Source of the DNA: Candidatus Neoflavobacterium equi
GTDB lineage: Bacteria; Bacteroidota; Bacteroidia; Flavobacteriales; Flavobacteriaceae
NCBI GenBank assembly: GCA_018065745.1
Contig: JAGHSS010000125.1
Coordinates: 1 to 10,890, forward strand
Direction: 5' to 3'
DNA: 10,890 bases
Part shown: piece after piece, positions 1-7,632 of the stretch
How positions within the stretch are numbered: the first letter of the stretch is position 1
How the letters are laid out: every line of letters starts with the position of its first letter
The notes under the pieces: generated by a model
Databases searched by the model: none
Seen by the model: only the letters and a program-made list of their open reading frames with translations
What the model was told of the DNA's origin: nothing
Position numbers and translations under genes: made by a program

Positions 1-144
1 CATAATAAGTGTACCTATTTTCCTATTAAGTGAAAAAATATCAAATAAATAACTGAAAATCAATGAGTTAAAAACAGGCATTTTTACCTATAAATTTGTT
101 CTTAAATATTTTATTGATCGTGTAAAACCAATGGATACATTGAC
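1..144. other. AT-rich non-coding leader upstream of rnpA
   Basis: I see no convincing gene here. The stretch is strongly AT-rich. A match to the Bacteroidota -7 element, TAAATTTG, lies at 91-98 and could be a distal promoter for rnpA, but no -33 TTG sits at the usual distance upstream of it. rpmH, which precedes rnpA in many bacteria, is not present in the visible part. Confidence 0.5.
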
Positions 145-152
145 TACTTTTG
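145..152 (+). promoter_or_regulatory. Candidate Bacteroidota -7 promoter element for rnpA
   Basis: TACTTTTG matches the Bacteroidota sigma-A -7 consensus TAnnTTTG and is followed by C, as is common. Transcription would begin a few bases downstream, around 157-160. That gives a very short leader before the ATG at 171 and leaves the in-frame TTG at 150 outside the transcript. The -33 TTG is weak or absent at the expected spacing, so this is a moderate call. Confidence 0.45.
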
Positions 153-170
153 CAAGCAGAAAGAACATCT

Positions 171-566
171 ATGGAAGCAACGTATCCCAAAAGTTTAAAA
201 CTTAAGAAAAATACTGAAATACAAAAGTTGTTTTCAGAAGGGAAATCTGTTTCAAAATACCCTCTTAGATTGGTCTTTGTTCCACTAGATAATGACAGTA
301 CAACCACTTTTGGTGTTTCTGTTTCTAAAAAATACTTCAAACACGCCACAGATAGAAATTACTTCAAACGTGTGTTGAGAGAAACTTTCAGAAAGAACAA
401 GCATGTACTGCTTGATCCCATTTCAAACACGCCGTATGCTTTTATGTTCTTTTATCAAACAAAAGATAAATTGTCCTACACTGAAATTGAAGAAAAAACA
501 AAATCTCTATTTGAAAAATTCATCTCACAGCTAGAAAAATCAAAGCAACAATCCGCTCAAGAATAG
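171..566 (+). CDS. rnpA: Ribonuclease P protein component
   Basis: This is the small basic protein subunit of RNase P. It binds the catalytic RNA and helps it recognise pre-tRNA 5' leaders in the cytoplasm. From ATG 171 the product is 131 residues, a normal length for the family. The diagnostic RNR motif is present: R62-N63, then K66-R67, R70-E71 and R74, preceded by the FGVSVSKK strand at 47-54. The N-terminal LKLKKNTEIQKLF segment also fits the family. The frame is open back to TTG 150, which would add seven residues. I prefer ATG 171 because a -7 promoter element overlaps the TTG. The C-terminus is a Lys/Glu/Gln-rich helix. The next gene starts 129 bases downstream, so rnpA may be transcribed separately. 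The identification is firm; the start is less certain. Confidence 0.95.
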   Translation: MEATYPKSLKLKKNTEIQKLFSEGKSVSKYPLRLVFVPLDNDSTTTFGVSVSKKYFKHATDRNYFKRVLRETFRKNKHVLLDPISNTPYAFMFFYQTKDKLSYTEIEEKTKSLFEKFISQLEKSKQQSAQE

Positions 567-695
567 TGAATTAAAGCGTTTATTTTTTAAAATAAATTCA
601 AAAAACTATATCTTATTTTATCAAATAAATAATGTACTTTTAATTTTAGAATATCCATTTGATATTTCATTTGAAAACACTAAAATCAAAGTTAC

Positions 696-2339
696 ATGTT
701 TGAGAAATTTGGTAAAAAAACATACCTTCCAATTCTTGCGAGTGGTCTATTTATAGTAGGTACTGGTTATACATATACCCAAGACTTTTTTGAAATAGCC
801 AAACAGATAGAAATATTTACCACACTCTATAAAACAGTACACCAGAATTATGTTGACCAAACAAATCCTGGAGAACTTATGGATGTTGCCATAAAAAACA
901 TGCTTAAGGAACTGGATCCTTATACCGTGTATTTCAATGAGCAAGATGTGGTGAAATTTAAAATCAACAATACAGGTGAGTATACCGGTATTGGCGCGAG
1001 CTTATACAGAAAAGACGGTAAGGTGTTTATTGTTGAACCCTACAAAAATTATCCCGCTGACAAAGCAGGACTTAAAGCAGGGGATCAAATACTTCAGATA
1101 AACGACATCAAAACAGCTGATTACAAAGAAGATATCGGACAGCTTTTAAAAGGTGCTAAAAATACCCAAGTCAAATTAATCTATATGAGAGCTGACAAAC
1201 AGCTTGCAACAACGTTGATTTTAGACGACGTGGACATCAAAGCAGTTCCCTTCTACTCCATGCTTGACGATCAGAAAACAGGCTATATTATTTTAACTCA
1301 ATTCAACGCCAAAACAACCCAAGAAGTTAAGGCGGCACTGGTTGATTTAAAGAAAAAAGGAGCCCAACAACTGATCCTTGATTTGAGAAATAATCCTGGT
1401 GGCTTACTCCAAGAAGCTGTTAATTTATGCAACCTCTTTGTTGCAAAAAATGAATTAATTGTCACGACTAAGGGAAAAGACTCCAGCAAAGACATGATGC
1501 TGAAAACGCAAATGGAACCGGTTGATTTGCAAATTCCATTAAGTATAATCATCAACGAAAAAAGTGCCTCTGCTTCAGAAATCGTTGCTGGAGCCTTACA
1601 GGATTTAGACCGCGCGGTAATCATTGGGAACAGAAGTTTTGGTAAAGGATTGGTGCAAAGACCAATTGACCTGGCTTATGGCACCCAATTGAAGGTTACT
1701 ATTTCCAAATACTACACCCCGTCTGGACGCTGTATTCAAGCATTGGATTATGCACATAAAGACGCTCAGGGTAAAGCCATCAAAATTAAAGAAAACCAAT
1801 ATCAAAAGTTTTTGACTAAAGCAGGAAGAACGGTTTATGATGGTGGAGGTATTTCCCCAGATGTAGAAATTAAAACTGTCAAACAAAGTGAATTGGCTAA
1901 AACATTGGAAAATGAACGCATCATCTTCCATTACGCCACCAGCTATGTCAACAAAAACCCGCAACAAACTGTAATAAAAGAAGTTACTGACCAAGAGTTC
2001 CAAGATTTTAAACTGTTTGTACGCAATCAAAATGTATCTTTGCAAACTGAAACTTCAAAAGCGCTAACTAACGTCCTTGAAGAGGCTAAGAAAGAACACA
2101 TAGATCAAAAGATAAACACTGCATTTCAAACGCTTAAACAAGAAATTAAAAAAGCGGAAGAAAGTGAACTTGACGCCAATAAAGACGAAATTAAACGATT
2201 AATCAAAGAAGAATTAATCAAGAGATATCAATATCAAGAAGGACTTTATTTGTATTACACAAAAAACAGTCCGGAAATATTACGCGCTGTCAGCACGATG
2301 ACAAACCGCACAGAATATGATAACATATTCAAAAAATAA
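696..2339 (+). CDS. S41 family C-terminal processing peptidase (CtpA/Prc-like)
   Basis: A serine protease that probably trims or degrades envelope proteins by recognising their C-termini. The 547-residue product begins with a basic stretch and a hydrophobic segment at about 10-26, which is a membrane anchor or uncleaved signal, so the enzyme should face the periplasm. A PDZ domain spans about 85-172 (EYTGIGASL, AGLKAGDQILQIND). The S41 core follows at about 190-395, with LDLRNNPGG at 228-236. SASASEIVAGALQD carries the predicted nucleophile S292, and GNRSFGKGLVQ carries the general base K317. The 25-residue Ser-to-Lys spacing equals that of E. coli Prc. The last 140 or so residues form a charged, probably helical tail beyond the core, including a Lys/Glu-rich stretch. 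ATG 696 is the natural start, with no Shine-Dalgarno. The kup start lies 24 bases after the stop, suggesting co-transcription. No substrate can be deduced. Confidence 0.93.
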   Translation: MFEKFGKKTYLPILASGLFIVGTGYTYTQDFFEIAKQIEIFTTLYKTVHQNYVDQTNPGELMDVAIKNMLKELDPYTVYFNEQDVVKFKINNTGEYTGIGASLYRKDGKVFIVEPYKNYPADKAGLKAGDQILQINDIKTADYKEDIGQLLKGAKNTQVKLIYMRADKQLATTLILDDVDIKAVPFYSMLDDQKTGYIILTQFNAKTTQEVKAALVDLKKKGAQQLILDLRNNPGGLLQEAVNLCNLFVAKNELIVTTKGKDSSKDMMLKTQMEPVDLQIPLSIIINEKSASASEIVAGALQDLDRAVIIGNRSFGKGLVQRPIDLAYGTQLKVTISKYYTPSGRCIQALDYAHKDAQGKAIKIKENQYQKFLTKAGRTVYDGGGISPDVEIKTVKQSELAKTLENERIIFHYATSYVNKNPQQTVIKEVTDQEFQDFKLFVRNQNVSLQTETSKALTNVLEEAKKEHIDQKINTAFQTLKQEIKKAEESELDANKDEIKRLIKEELIKRYQYQEGLYLYYTKNSPEILRAVSTMTNRTEYDNIFKK

Positions 2340-2363
2340 GTCAAATTTAGCATATTATATATT

Positions 2364-4349
2364 TTGGAACAATCAGCATCAGGTCACACGCATAGCAAAG
2401 TGACTGCAGCTAGTTTATTACTCGCGTTAGGAATCATCTTTGGAGATATTGGTACATCCCCACTGTATGTAATGAAGGCCATTGTTGGCAACTTATCTAT
2501 TGAAAAAGACATCATCATGGGTGCGCTTTCATGCGTATTTTGGACGTTGACTTTACAAACCAGTATCAAGTATGTCATATTGACTTTGAGAGCAGACAAC
2601 AACGGTGAAGGAGGGATTTTCTCTTTATACACCTTGGTTAAACGCTTAAAAAAACCTTGGTTATTGGTACCTGCCATCATTGGTGGTAGTGCACTTTTAG
2701 CAGACGGTATTATCACTCCACCAATCTCTGTGTCATCTGCAATTGAAGGTTTGAGAATTTACAACCCAGAAATAAATACCATTGGAATTGTCATTTCCAT
2801 CCTGTTTGTACTCTTTTTTGTACAGCGATTTGGTACCCAATTCATTGGTAAATTTTTTGGTCCCATCATGTTGTTGTGGTTTTTAATGTTGGGCTTTTTA
2901 GGGGCTTTGCAGTTGTTTTCAAACTTTGAAGTTTTACAAGCGTTAAACCCGTATTATGCGTTCCATTTGGTATATGTGCATCCGGAAGGATTCTTTGTCC
3001 TTGGTTTTGTTTTTTTATGTACTACTGGTGCAGAAGCGCTGTACAGTGATTTGGGGCATTGCGGAATTAAAAATATTAGAATCAGTTGGATCTTTGTCAA
3101 ACTGATGTTGTTGATCAATTACTTTGGTCAAGGTGCTTTTTTAATTGCACATGAAGGACAAAAATTAGCTTCATTTTCAGGCAACACCTCCAATGTAGCC
3201 AACCCTTTTTACTTGATTATGCCCAATTGGTTTTTACCCATTGGAATTGGAATTGCTACTATGGCGGCAATTATTGCGTCTCAGGCATTGTTAAGTGGGT
3301 CTTTTTCACTGATTAGTGAAGCCATTAGGTTAAACTTGTGGCCAAGAGTAAAGATCAAATATCCTTCTGAATTGAAAGGTCAAATCTACATCCCATTTGT
3401 CAATTGGTTGCTGTTTGTTGGCTGTGTGTTTATTGTACTTCTCTTTGGAGAATCTTCCAATATGGAGGCTGCCTATGGTTTTGCCATTGTCACTTGTATG
3501 CTCATGACGACAACTTTGTTGACGTATTATATGATTATGAAGAAATACAACAAGTTCTTTATCCTGTTGTTTGTTGTACTTTTCACCACCCTTGAAATGT
3601 CCTTTTTTATTGCAAATGCAAGCAAATTTAGTCATGGTGGATATGTGAGTGTCTTCATCGCTGGTTTGTTAGCCCTGACTATGTTTATATGGCACAAGGC
3701 TAAAAAAATTACGAAATCCTATACAGAATTTGTAGATGTGGCCTTGTATAAGGACATCTTATCAGATTTGACGATGGACCAATCCATTACAAAGTATGCT
3801 TCCCATTTGGTTTACTTAACTAATGCCAGCAAAACAAATGAAGTAGAATCAAAAATTATATATTCCATTTTACACAAACGTCCTAAAAAGGCAGATGTAT
3901 ATTGGTTTGTACACGTGAATGTGACTGACAAGCCTTATGAACAAAAATATAAGGTAACCAAATTGATGGGTAATGAAGTCATCAGAATAGATTTTTATTT
4001 GGGTTTCAAAGTTTCACAAAAGATAAACTTGCTCTTTAAAATGGTGCTCAAAGACATGGTTAAAAACAATGAAATTGACATCACCAGTAGATATGATTCC
4101 CTTCAAAAAAACAACGTTGTAGGTGACTTTAAATTTGTACTTATTGAAAAATTCCTTTCTTATGAAAGTAGAATTCCGTGGTATGAACAAATCATTTTGG
4201 ACAGCTACTTTTTTATCAAGAAAATTAGCATGTCTGAAGAGAAGGCTTTTGGACTGGACAGCAGCTCTGTCAAAGTTGAAAAATTTCCAATTGTTATTAT
4301 GCCTAATAATTCATTAAATCTTGAAAGGATTACAAACACTAAAAAATAG
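2364..4349 (+). CDS. kup: Kup/HAK/KT family potassium transporter
   Basis: An inner-membrane K+ uptake permease, in this family generally coupled to protons. The 661-residue length is normal. Signature motifs appear in order: GDIGTSPLY at 27-35, DNNGEGG at 78-84, DGIITPP at 114-120, then RFGTQFIGKFFGP. About twelve hydrophobic segments lie between residues 15 and 443, followed by a hydrophilic cytoplasmic domain of about 215 residues. The start is set at TTG 2364. No in-frame ATG exists between the upstream stop at 2337-2339 and residue Met37, which lies after the essential GDIGTSPLY motif. GTG 2400 (codon 13) is the only other plausible start I see. The following OmpA-domain gene begins 3 bases after the stop, so the two are almost certainly co-transcribed. 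A near-match to the -7 element (ATATTTTG, 2359-2366) overlaps the start and is not a usable promoter for this start. Confidence 0.95.
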   Translation: MEQSASGHTHSKVTAASLLLALGIIFGDIGTSPLYVMKAIVGNLSIEKDIIMGALSCVFWTLTLQTSIKYVILTLRADNNGEGGIFSLYTLVKRLKKPWLLVPAIIGGSALLADGIITPPISVSSAIEGLRIYNPEINTIGIVISILFVLFFVQRFGTQFIGKFFGPIMLLWFLMLGFLGALQLFSNFEVLQALNPYYAFHLVYVHPEGFFVLGFVFLCTTGAEALYSDLGHCGIKNIRISWIFVKLMLLINYFGQGAFLIAHEGQKLASFSGNTSNVANPFYLIMPNWFLPIGIGIATMAAIIASQALLSGSFSLISEAIRLNLWPRVKIKYPSELKGQIYIPFVNWLLFVGCVFIVLLFGESSNMEAAYGFAIVTCMLMTTTLLTYYMIMKKYNKFFILLFVVLFTTLEMSFFIANASKFSHGGYVSVFIAGLLALTMFIWHKAKKITKSYTEFVDVALYKDILSDLTMDQSITKYASHLVYLTNASKTNEVESKIIYSILHKRPKKADVYWFVHVNVTDKPYEQKYKVTKLMGNEVIRIDFYLGFKVSQKINLLFKMVLKDMVKNNEIDITSRYDSLQKNNVVGDFKFVLIEKFLSYESRIPWYEQIILDSYFFIKKISMSEEKAFGLDSSSVKVEKFPIVIMPNNSLNLERITNTKK

Positions 4350-4352
4350 TAT

Positions 4353-5165
4353 ATGAAATACCGCATGCTTTGCTTGTTGTTAATTACATTTCAGTGGCTT
4401 CAAGCACAGGAAGAAATTGTAAAATCAGTATATTTTAAATTTGACTCTGATGTATTAGAACAGACTCAAGCGGAAGCATTGTTGAAATTTGTTAAGGAAA
4501 TTGATTCAACTACCGTTGAATCAATTCAAATTTACGGCTATTGTGATGACTTTGGCAAAGATGTTTACAATCTCAAACTCTCCACAAATAGAGCAGATAA
4601 AGCCAAAAAAGCCCTCATTGCTGGAGGGGTTAAGAATAAAATCATTGTCACTATTGAAGGTAAGGGACGCATTTTAATAGACGACGATATCTTGGACGAT
4701 TTACCAGACGTAAGAAAGAAAAACAGACGTGTGGATGTGGTGGTTAAAATGAAGGAAATACCACCGGTAAAATTGCCCGGATTACACTATGAATTGGCTG
4801 CAGACATGGTAGTTGGCGATCGCATTTACCTTGAACAAATTGTCTTTGAACGCGGAAGCAGTCAATTGACTGCAAAAAGCAAAGTGGTCTTGGAAAAATT
4901 AGCAGCACAACTTTTAAAGTTTAAAAATCTGTGTTTTGAAATTCAAGGTCACGTGTGCTGTACTCCACACAGCAATGAGGCGGTTGACAAAAAAACTAAA
5001 AAACGTGAGTTGTCAAAAAATAGAGCATTAACTGTTTTCAATTTTTTAAAGAACAAGAAAATTGATCCTAGGAGAATGACGCACAAAGGGTATGGAAATA
5101 CCAAATCATTAAAAGCTGGTCAAGCCATGGACCGCAGAGTAGAATTTTTAATTACTAAAATATAA
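4353..5165 (+). CDS. Exported protein with two OmpA-like domains (paralogue 1)
   Basis: This probably binds peptidoglycan non-covalently in the periplasm; the exact role is unknown. A signal peptide at 1-18 ends in LQA before QEE. Two OmpA C-terminal-type domains follow. Domain 1, about 26-133, has YFKFDSDVL, GYCDDFG at 62-68, R80 in the LSxxRA-like helix and NRRVDV at 124-129. It therefore keeps the Asp and Arg that contact diaminopimelate in the family. Domain 2, about 158-270, has FEIQGHVCC ending at 203, R224, KGYG and RRVEF. There the GHTD-type motif is replaced by GHVCC, followed by a short insertion. No beta-barrel or Cys lipid anchor is visible. The next gene is a paralogue with the same architecture starting 4 bases downstream. 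ATG 4353 is 3 bases after the kup stop. The domain assignment is firm; the function is inferred. Confidence 0.88.
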   Translation: MKYRMLCLLLITFQWLQAQEEIVKSVYFKFDSDVLEQTQAEALLKFVKEIDSTTVESIQIYGYCDDFGKDVYNLKLSTNRADKAKKALIAGGVKNKIIVTIEGKGRILIDDDILDDLPDVRKKNRRVDVVVKMKEIPPVKLPGLHYELAADMVVGDRIYLEQIVFERGSSQLTAKSKVVLEKLAAQLLKFKNLCFEIQGHVCCTPHSNEAVDKKTKKRELSKNRALTVFNFLKNKKIDPRRMTHKGYGNTKSLKAGQAMDRRVEFLITKI

Positions 5166-5169
5166 TCTC

Positions 5170-6054
5170 ATGAACAAATTCCATTTGTTGCTATGTTTCA
5201 TTTTTATAGGATTTATCAATTACGCACAACCTTTGAAACAAATCAAGACAGAAAAATATTCTGTGTATTTTGATTTTGACAAGTCTGTATTGACCGTTGA
5301 TGAAAACCAAAAATTACATAATTACATAGACAACCTTGGAAATATTGTATTGCTTTCAATGGCGTTGGAAGGCTTTTGTGATGATCGTGGTAGTGTGGAT
5401 TACAACAGGACACTTTCTGAAAAACGTGCCAAAACAGTAGAAAAGATATTGATTGAAATGGCTTCTAAACAGAAAAATGTGGAGGGCAAAGGAAAAATTG
5501 AATTGCGCATTGTGGATGTTGATGCATTTGAATTGGAATCAAAAAGATTGTTGAATCGCAGGGTTGATATTTATTTGGAATATTTTGTCAACGACTACAT
5601 CAACTTGGACAAGCCAAAGGATTCCCTTCCAACAGATGTGGAAATTAATGAACGTGTTGTCAAAATGAAAAACTTTGAAGACGAACCTTTAAAGGCGGGT
5701 GACATCATCAGATTGGATCAGTTGTTTTTTGAAGGTGGTCGTGCAGTACTCTTGAAAAAATCTGAAAAACAACTTTCAAAAATGTTGAAGCAAATCCAAG
5801 ATCATCCAACGATGAAGTTTGAAATTCAAGGTCATGTTTGTTGTATTGATACGGATTATTTTAGAGATGCTGTTGATGAGGATACGGGTATTAACAATTT
5901 ATCAGAATCTAGAGCCAAGGCCATTTTTGAATATTTAATTGCAAATGGGATAGCTAAAGAACGGATGACGTATAAAGGTTATGGCAGGGATTTCCCTTTG
6001 AAAGGAAAAGAAAAAAACAACAAACGAGTGGAAATATTATTGTTGGATATTTAA
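5170..6054 (+). CDS. Exported protein with two OmpA-like domains (paralogue 2)
   Basis: A 294-residue paralogue of the preceding gene, sharing its layout. A signal peptide ends near NYA-Q at residues 17-20. OmpA-like domain 1 (about 29-137) has YFDFDKSVL, GFCDDRG at 68-74, R86 in TLSEKRA and NRRVDI at 129-134. OmpA-like domain 2 (about 179-294) has LFFEGGRAVL, FEIQGHVCC ending at 225, an acidic insertion with D233 and D236, R248 in LSESRA, KGYG and KRVEI. Domain 1 keeps the peptidoglycan-binding Asp/Arg pair. Domain 2 has the same Cys-Cys substitution as its neighbour. The linker between domains, about 138-178, is longer and more acidic than in paralogue 1. It is the last gene before the bidirectional terminator at 6083-6102. 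It is likely exported to the periplasm and attached to the wall. Whether the two proteins form a heteromer cannot be told from sequence. Confidence 0.88.
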   Translation: MNKFHLLLCFIFIGFINYAQPLKQIKTEKYSVYFDFDKSVLTVDENQKLHNYIDNLGNIVLLSMALEGFCDDRGSVDYNRTLSEKRAKTVEKILIEMASKQKNVEGKGKIELRIVDVDAFELESKRLLNRRVDIYLEYFVNDYINLDKPKDSLPTDVEINERVVKMKNFEDEPLKAGDIIRLDQLFFEGGRAVLLKKSEKQLSKMLKQIQDHPTMKFEIQGHVCCIDTDYFRDAVDEDTGINNLSESRAKAIFEYLIANGIAKERMTYKGYGRDFPLKGKEKNNKRVEILLLDI

Positions 6055-6074
6055 TAGATGATCCAATAAAACAC

Positions 6075-6108
6075 AAAAAAAGAGCGCTGTATACACAGCG
6101 CTTTTTTT
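6075..6108. terminator. Bidirectional Rho-independent terminator
   Basis: A perfect 8-bp stem (AGCGCTGT at 6083-6090, ACAGCGCT at 6095-6102) closes a 4-base ATAC loop. Seven A's (6075-6081) lie on the left and seven T's (6102-6108) on the right, so the hairpin has a U tract when read from either strand. It sits between the convergent OmpA-pair operon and the acetyltransferase gene and should serve both. Confidence 0.9.
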
Positions 6109-6145
6109 GTATTTATAAATGATGTTAAACTGAATTATCAAAACC

Positions 6146-6604
6146 TTAGGCCAACTGATTGGCTTTTGAAATCATCGCGATATGTGGAATATCATCTTCC
6201 AAATAGGGTTCAGATATGGTCTCAAATCCGTGCGCTTTATAAAACTTCTCAAGGTACAATTGAGCTGAAATTTTAATGGGCAAATCACCATACAATTTTT
6301 TACAGTGTTCCATTGCGGTATCAATCAAGTCGTGTCCATATCCAAACGATCTGTAATTAGCAGCTACCACTACCCTGCCAATGGAGGGATAATTGTAAGA
6401 AACTCCTACCGCTAGCAACCGCGCATAAGCAACGATTTTGTCTTCAACATAACCCAAAACGTGAAAAGCATCCAGATCTTTCCCGTCTGCATCCAAATAA
6501 GGGCATTTTTGTTCCACTACAAAGACTTCTGACCTTAATCTCAAGGATTCATATACTTCAACGTTTGAAAGTTCTTTAAATGGCAGGATTTTAAATTGTA
6601 TCAT
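6146..6604 (-). CDS. elaA: ElaA-type GNAT family N-acetyltransferase
   Basis: A small cytoplasmic acetyl-CoA-dependent acyltransferase of the ElaA subfamily, whose physiological substrate is not established to my knowledge. The 152-residue length is typical. The N-terminal block LRSEVFVVEQKCPYLDADGK (23-42), followed by DLDAFHV, is the ElaA hallmark. The acetyl-CoA pyrophosphate loop is seen as RSFGYG at 85-90, after the strand IGRVVVAANY. The C-terminal FYKAHGFE matches the usual GNAT end (FYxxxGF). Its ATG overlaps the stop of the upstream DUF4837 gene in an ATGA arrangement (6601-6604), implying translational coupling. It is the last gene before the shared terminator. The family is confident; the substrate is unknown. 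Confidence 0.9.
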   Translation of the reverse strand: MIQFKILPFKELSNVEVYESLRLRSEVFVVEQKCPYLDADGKDLDAFHVLGYVEDKIVAYARLLAVGVSYNYPSIGRVVVAANYRSFGYGHDLIDTAMEHCKKLYGDLPIKISAQLYLEKFYKAHGFETISEPYLEDDIPHIAMISKANQLA

Positions 6605-7632
6605 TTTTCTGAATTGAAATGTATTGTTTTAATGATGGCTTCCAGTTCAAACATATAATCTCGCTTCATGTGCGTTGGATTATACACAAAACCTTCAACG
6701 ATCAAGTAATTGTCGTTTTTTAAATCTTTAAAGGCATAATTGACAAACGGACCATTCATATAATCATTAGTCAACTCCCAGGTTCCACGAATTTCAAATG
6801 CTTTTCCTTTTTCAAAATGCACTTCTGCCAAATAAGGATAATAACTTTCCTCAGTGATCATTTTTGATTTTGGATGTATGCCTTGAATGTAAAGCGCTCC
6901 AATAGAATCTCTAATGCGTATCACATTGCTCACAACATCTTGTTGGTTTTCAATGGCGCTTTTTGGAACGGTATACAGCAATAGAGAAAGATTTCCTGTG
7001 GGGATTTCTTTTTTTAACCAATAAAAACTGGATTTCGTGATGACATAATCATAGGCATCAGGTATTTGAAGATTTACACCAAAACGCTTTTGAATTTTAA
7101 TGTCGTTAAGCAGTTGTTTTGCGTTGATCTTTTGCATTTCAATAAGCTCATAGAACTTGATACTGCTCTCCAATGTCTCCCCGTGTACTTCTAACAATTC
7201 CAAGATGCTTTGCACATTTGGTCCTGTAAAATAATACACGTTTTGGGGCGCGGCAAATTCATTTTCTACGTGCTTAAATTCAGCTTCATTACCCAGAGAA
7301 ACGACCACAATATTTCTGTTGCTTTTAACGGCGTCAGAAAATAGTTTGGGTGCGTATTGATTCAAGGTGATGGAAGGTTCTTCATCAGGCAGTCCTTGAA
7401 CAGTATTGGCCAATTTAGTTCTGAGGGAATCACCTACAGCCCCTTTCCACAAAATATCATCCACAATAACTGCAATGCTATTTATACTTCCTGTGGAGTC
7501 TGGAAGATTAGAATTTTGTCCACCACTCCCCTTTTCACAACTAAGGGTTGCAAATAAGAGCAAGAGGACGATAAAAAAATTCGCTTTTCGAACTTTGTAG
7601 GGTTTGAAAAGCGAATAGTATTGTTTATCCAT
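6601..7632 (-). CDS. DUF4837 family lipoprotein
   Basis: I recognise this as a DUF4837-type protein, a Bacteroidota family of unknown function. The 343-residue product begins with a basic region (KVRKA), a hydrophobic core at about 18-30 and a Cys at position 32 (ATLSCEKG). This reads as a relaxed Bacteroidota lipobox, so the mature protein is probably lipid-anchored in the periplasm or outer membrane. A Gly/Ser/Asn-rich tether follows the Cys. The remainder is a mixed alpha/beta domain without a catalytic motif that I can name. The C-terminal half has conserved-looking aromatic blocks such as YYPYLAEVHF, RGTWELTNDYMNGPFVNY and HMKRDYM. Its ATG overlaps the last 8 bases of the transglycosylase gene, so it is co-translated with a cell-wall enzyme. 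That suggests an envelope role. The family name is from memory and not searched. Confidence 0.8.
   Translation of the reverse strand: MDKQYYSLFKPYKVRKANFFIVLLLLFATLSCEKGSGGQNSNLPDSTGSINSIAVIVDDILWKGAVGDSLRTKLANTVQGLPDEEPSITLNQYAPKLFSDAVKSNRNIVVVSLGNEAEFKHVENEFAAPQNVYYFTGPNVQSILELLEVHGETLESSIKFYELIEMQKINAKQLLNDIKIQKRFGVNLQIPDAYDYVITKSSFYWLKKEIPTGNLSLLLYTVPKSAIENQQDVVSNVIRIRDSIGALYIQGIHPKSKMITEESYYPYLAEVHFEKGKAFEIRGTWELTNDYMNGPFVNYAFKDLKNDNYLIVEGFVYNPTHMKRDYMFELEAIIKTIHFNSEK

Noticed and set aside
579..596. Perfect AT-only inverted repeat TTTATTTT-TT-AAAATAAA just after rnpA
   Set aside because: The stem has no G:C pair, the loop is only two bases and no U tract follows, so it would be a very weak terminator. 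Such palindromes are expected by chance in AT-rich spacer.
635..642. TACTTTTA as a promoter for the S41 peptidase gene
   Set aside because: It differs from TAnnTTTG at the most constrained last base, and no TTG lies at the proper distance upstream.
1605..2045. 146-codon open frame on the minus strand inside the S41 peptidase gene
   Set aside because: It is fully covered by a well-supported gene in the opposite direction, and its Phe/Ser-rich composition looks like a reverse-frame artefact.
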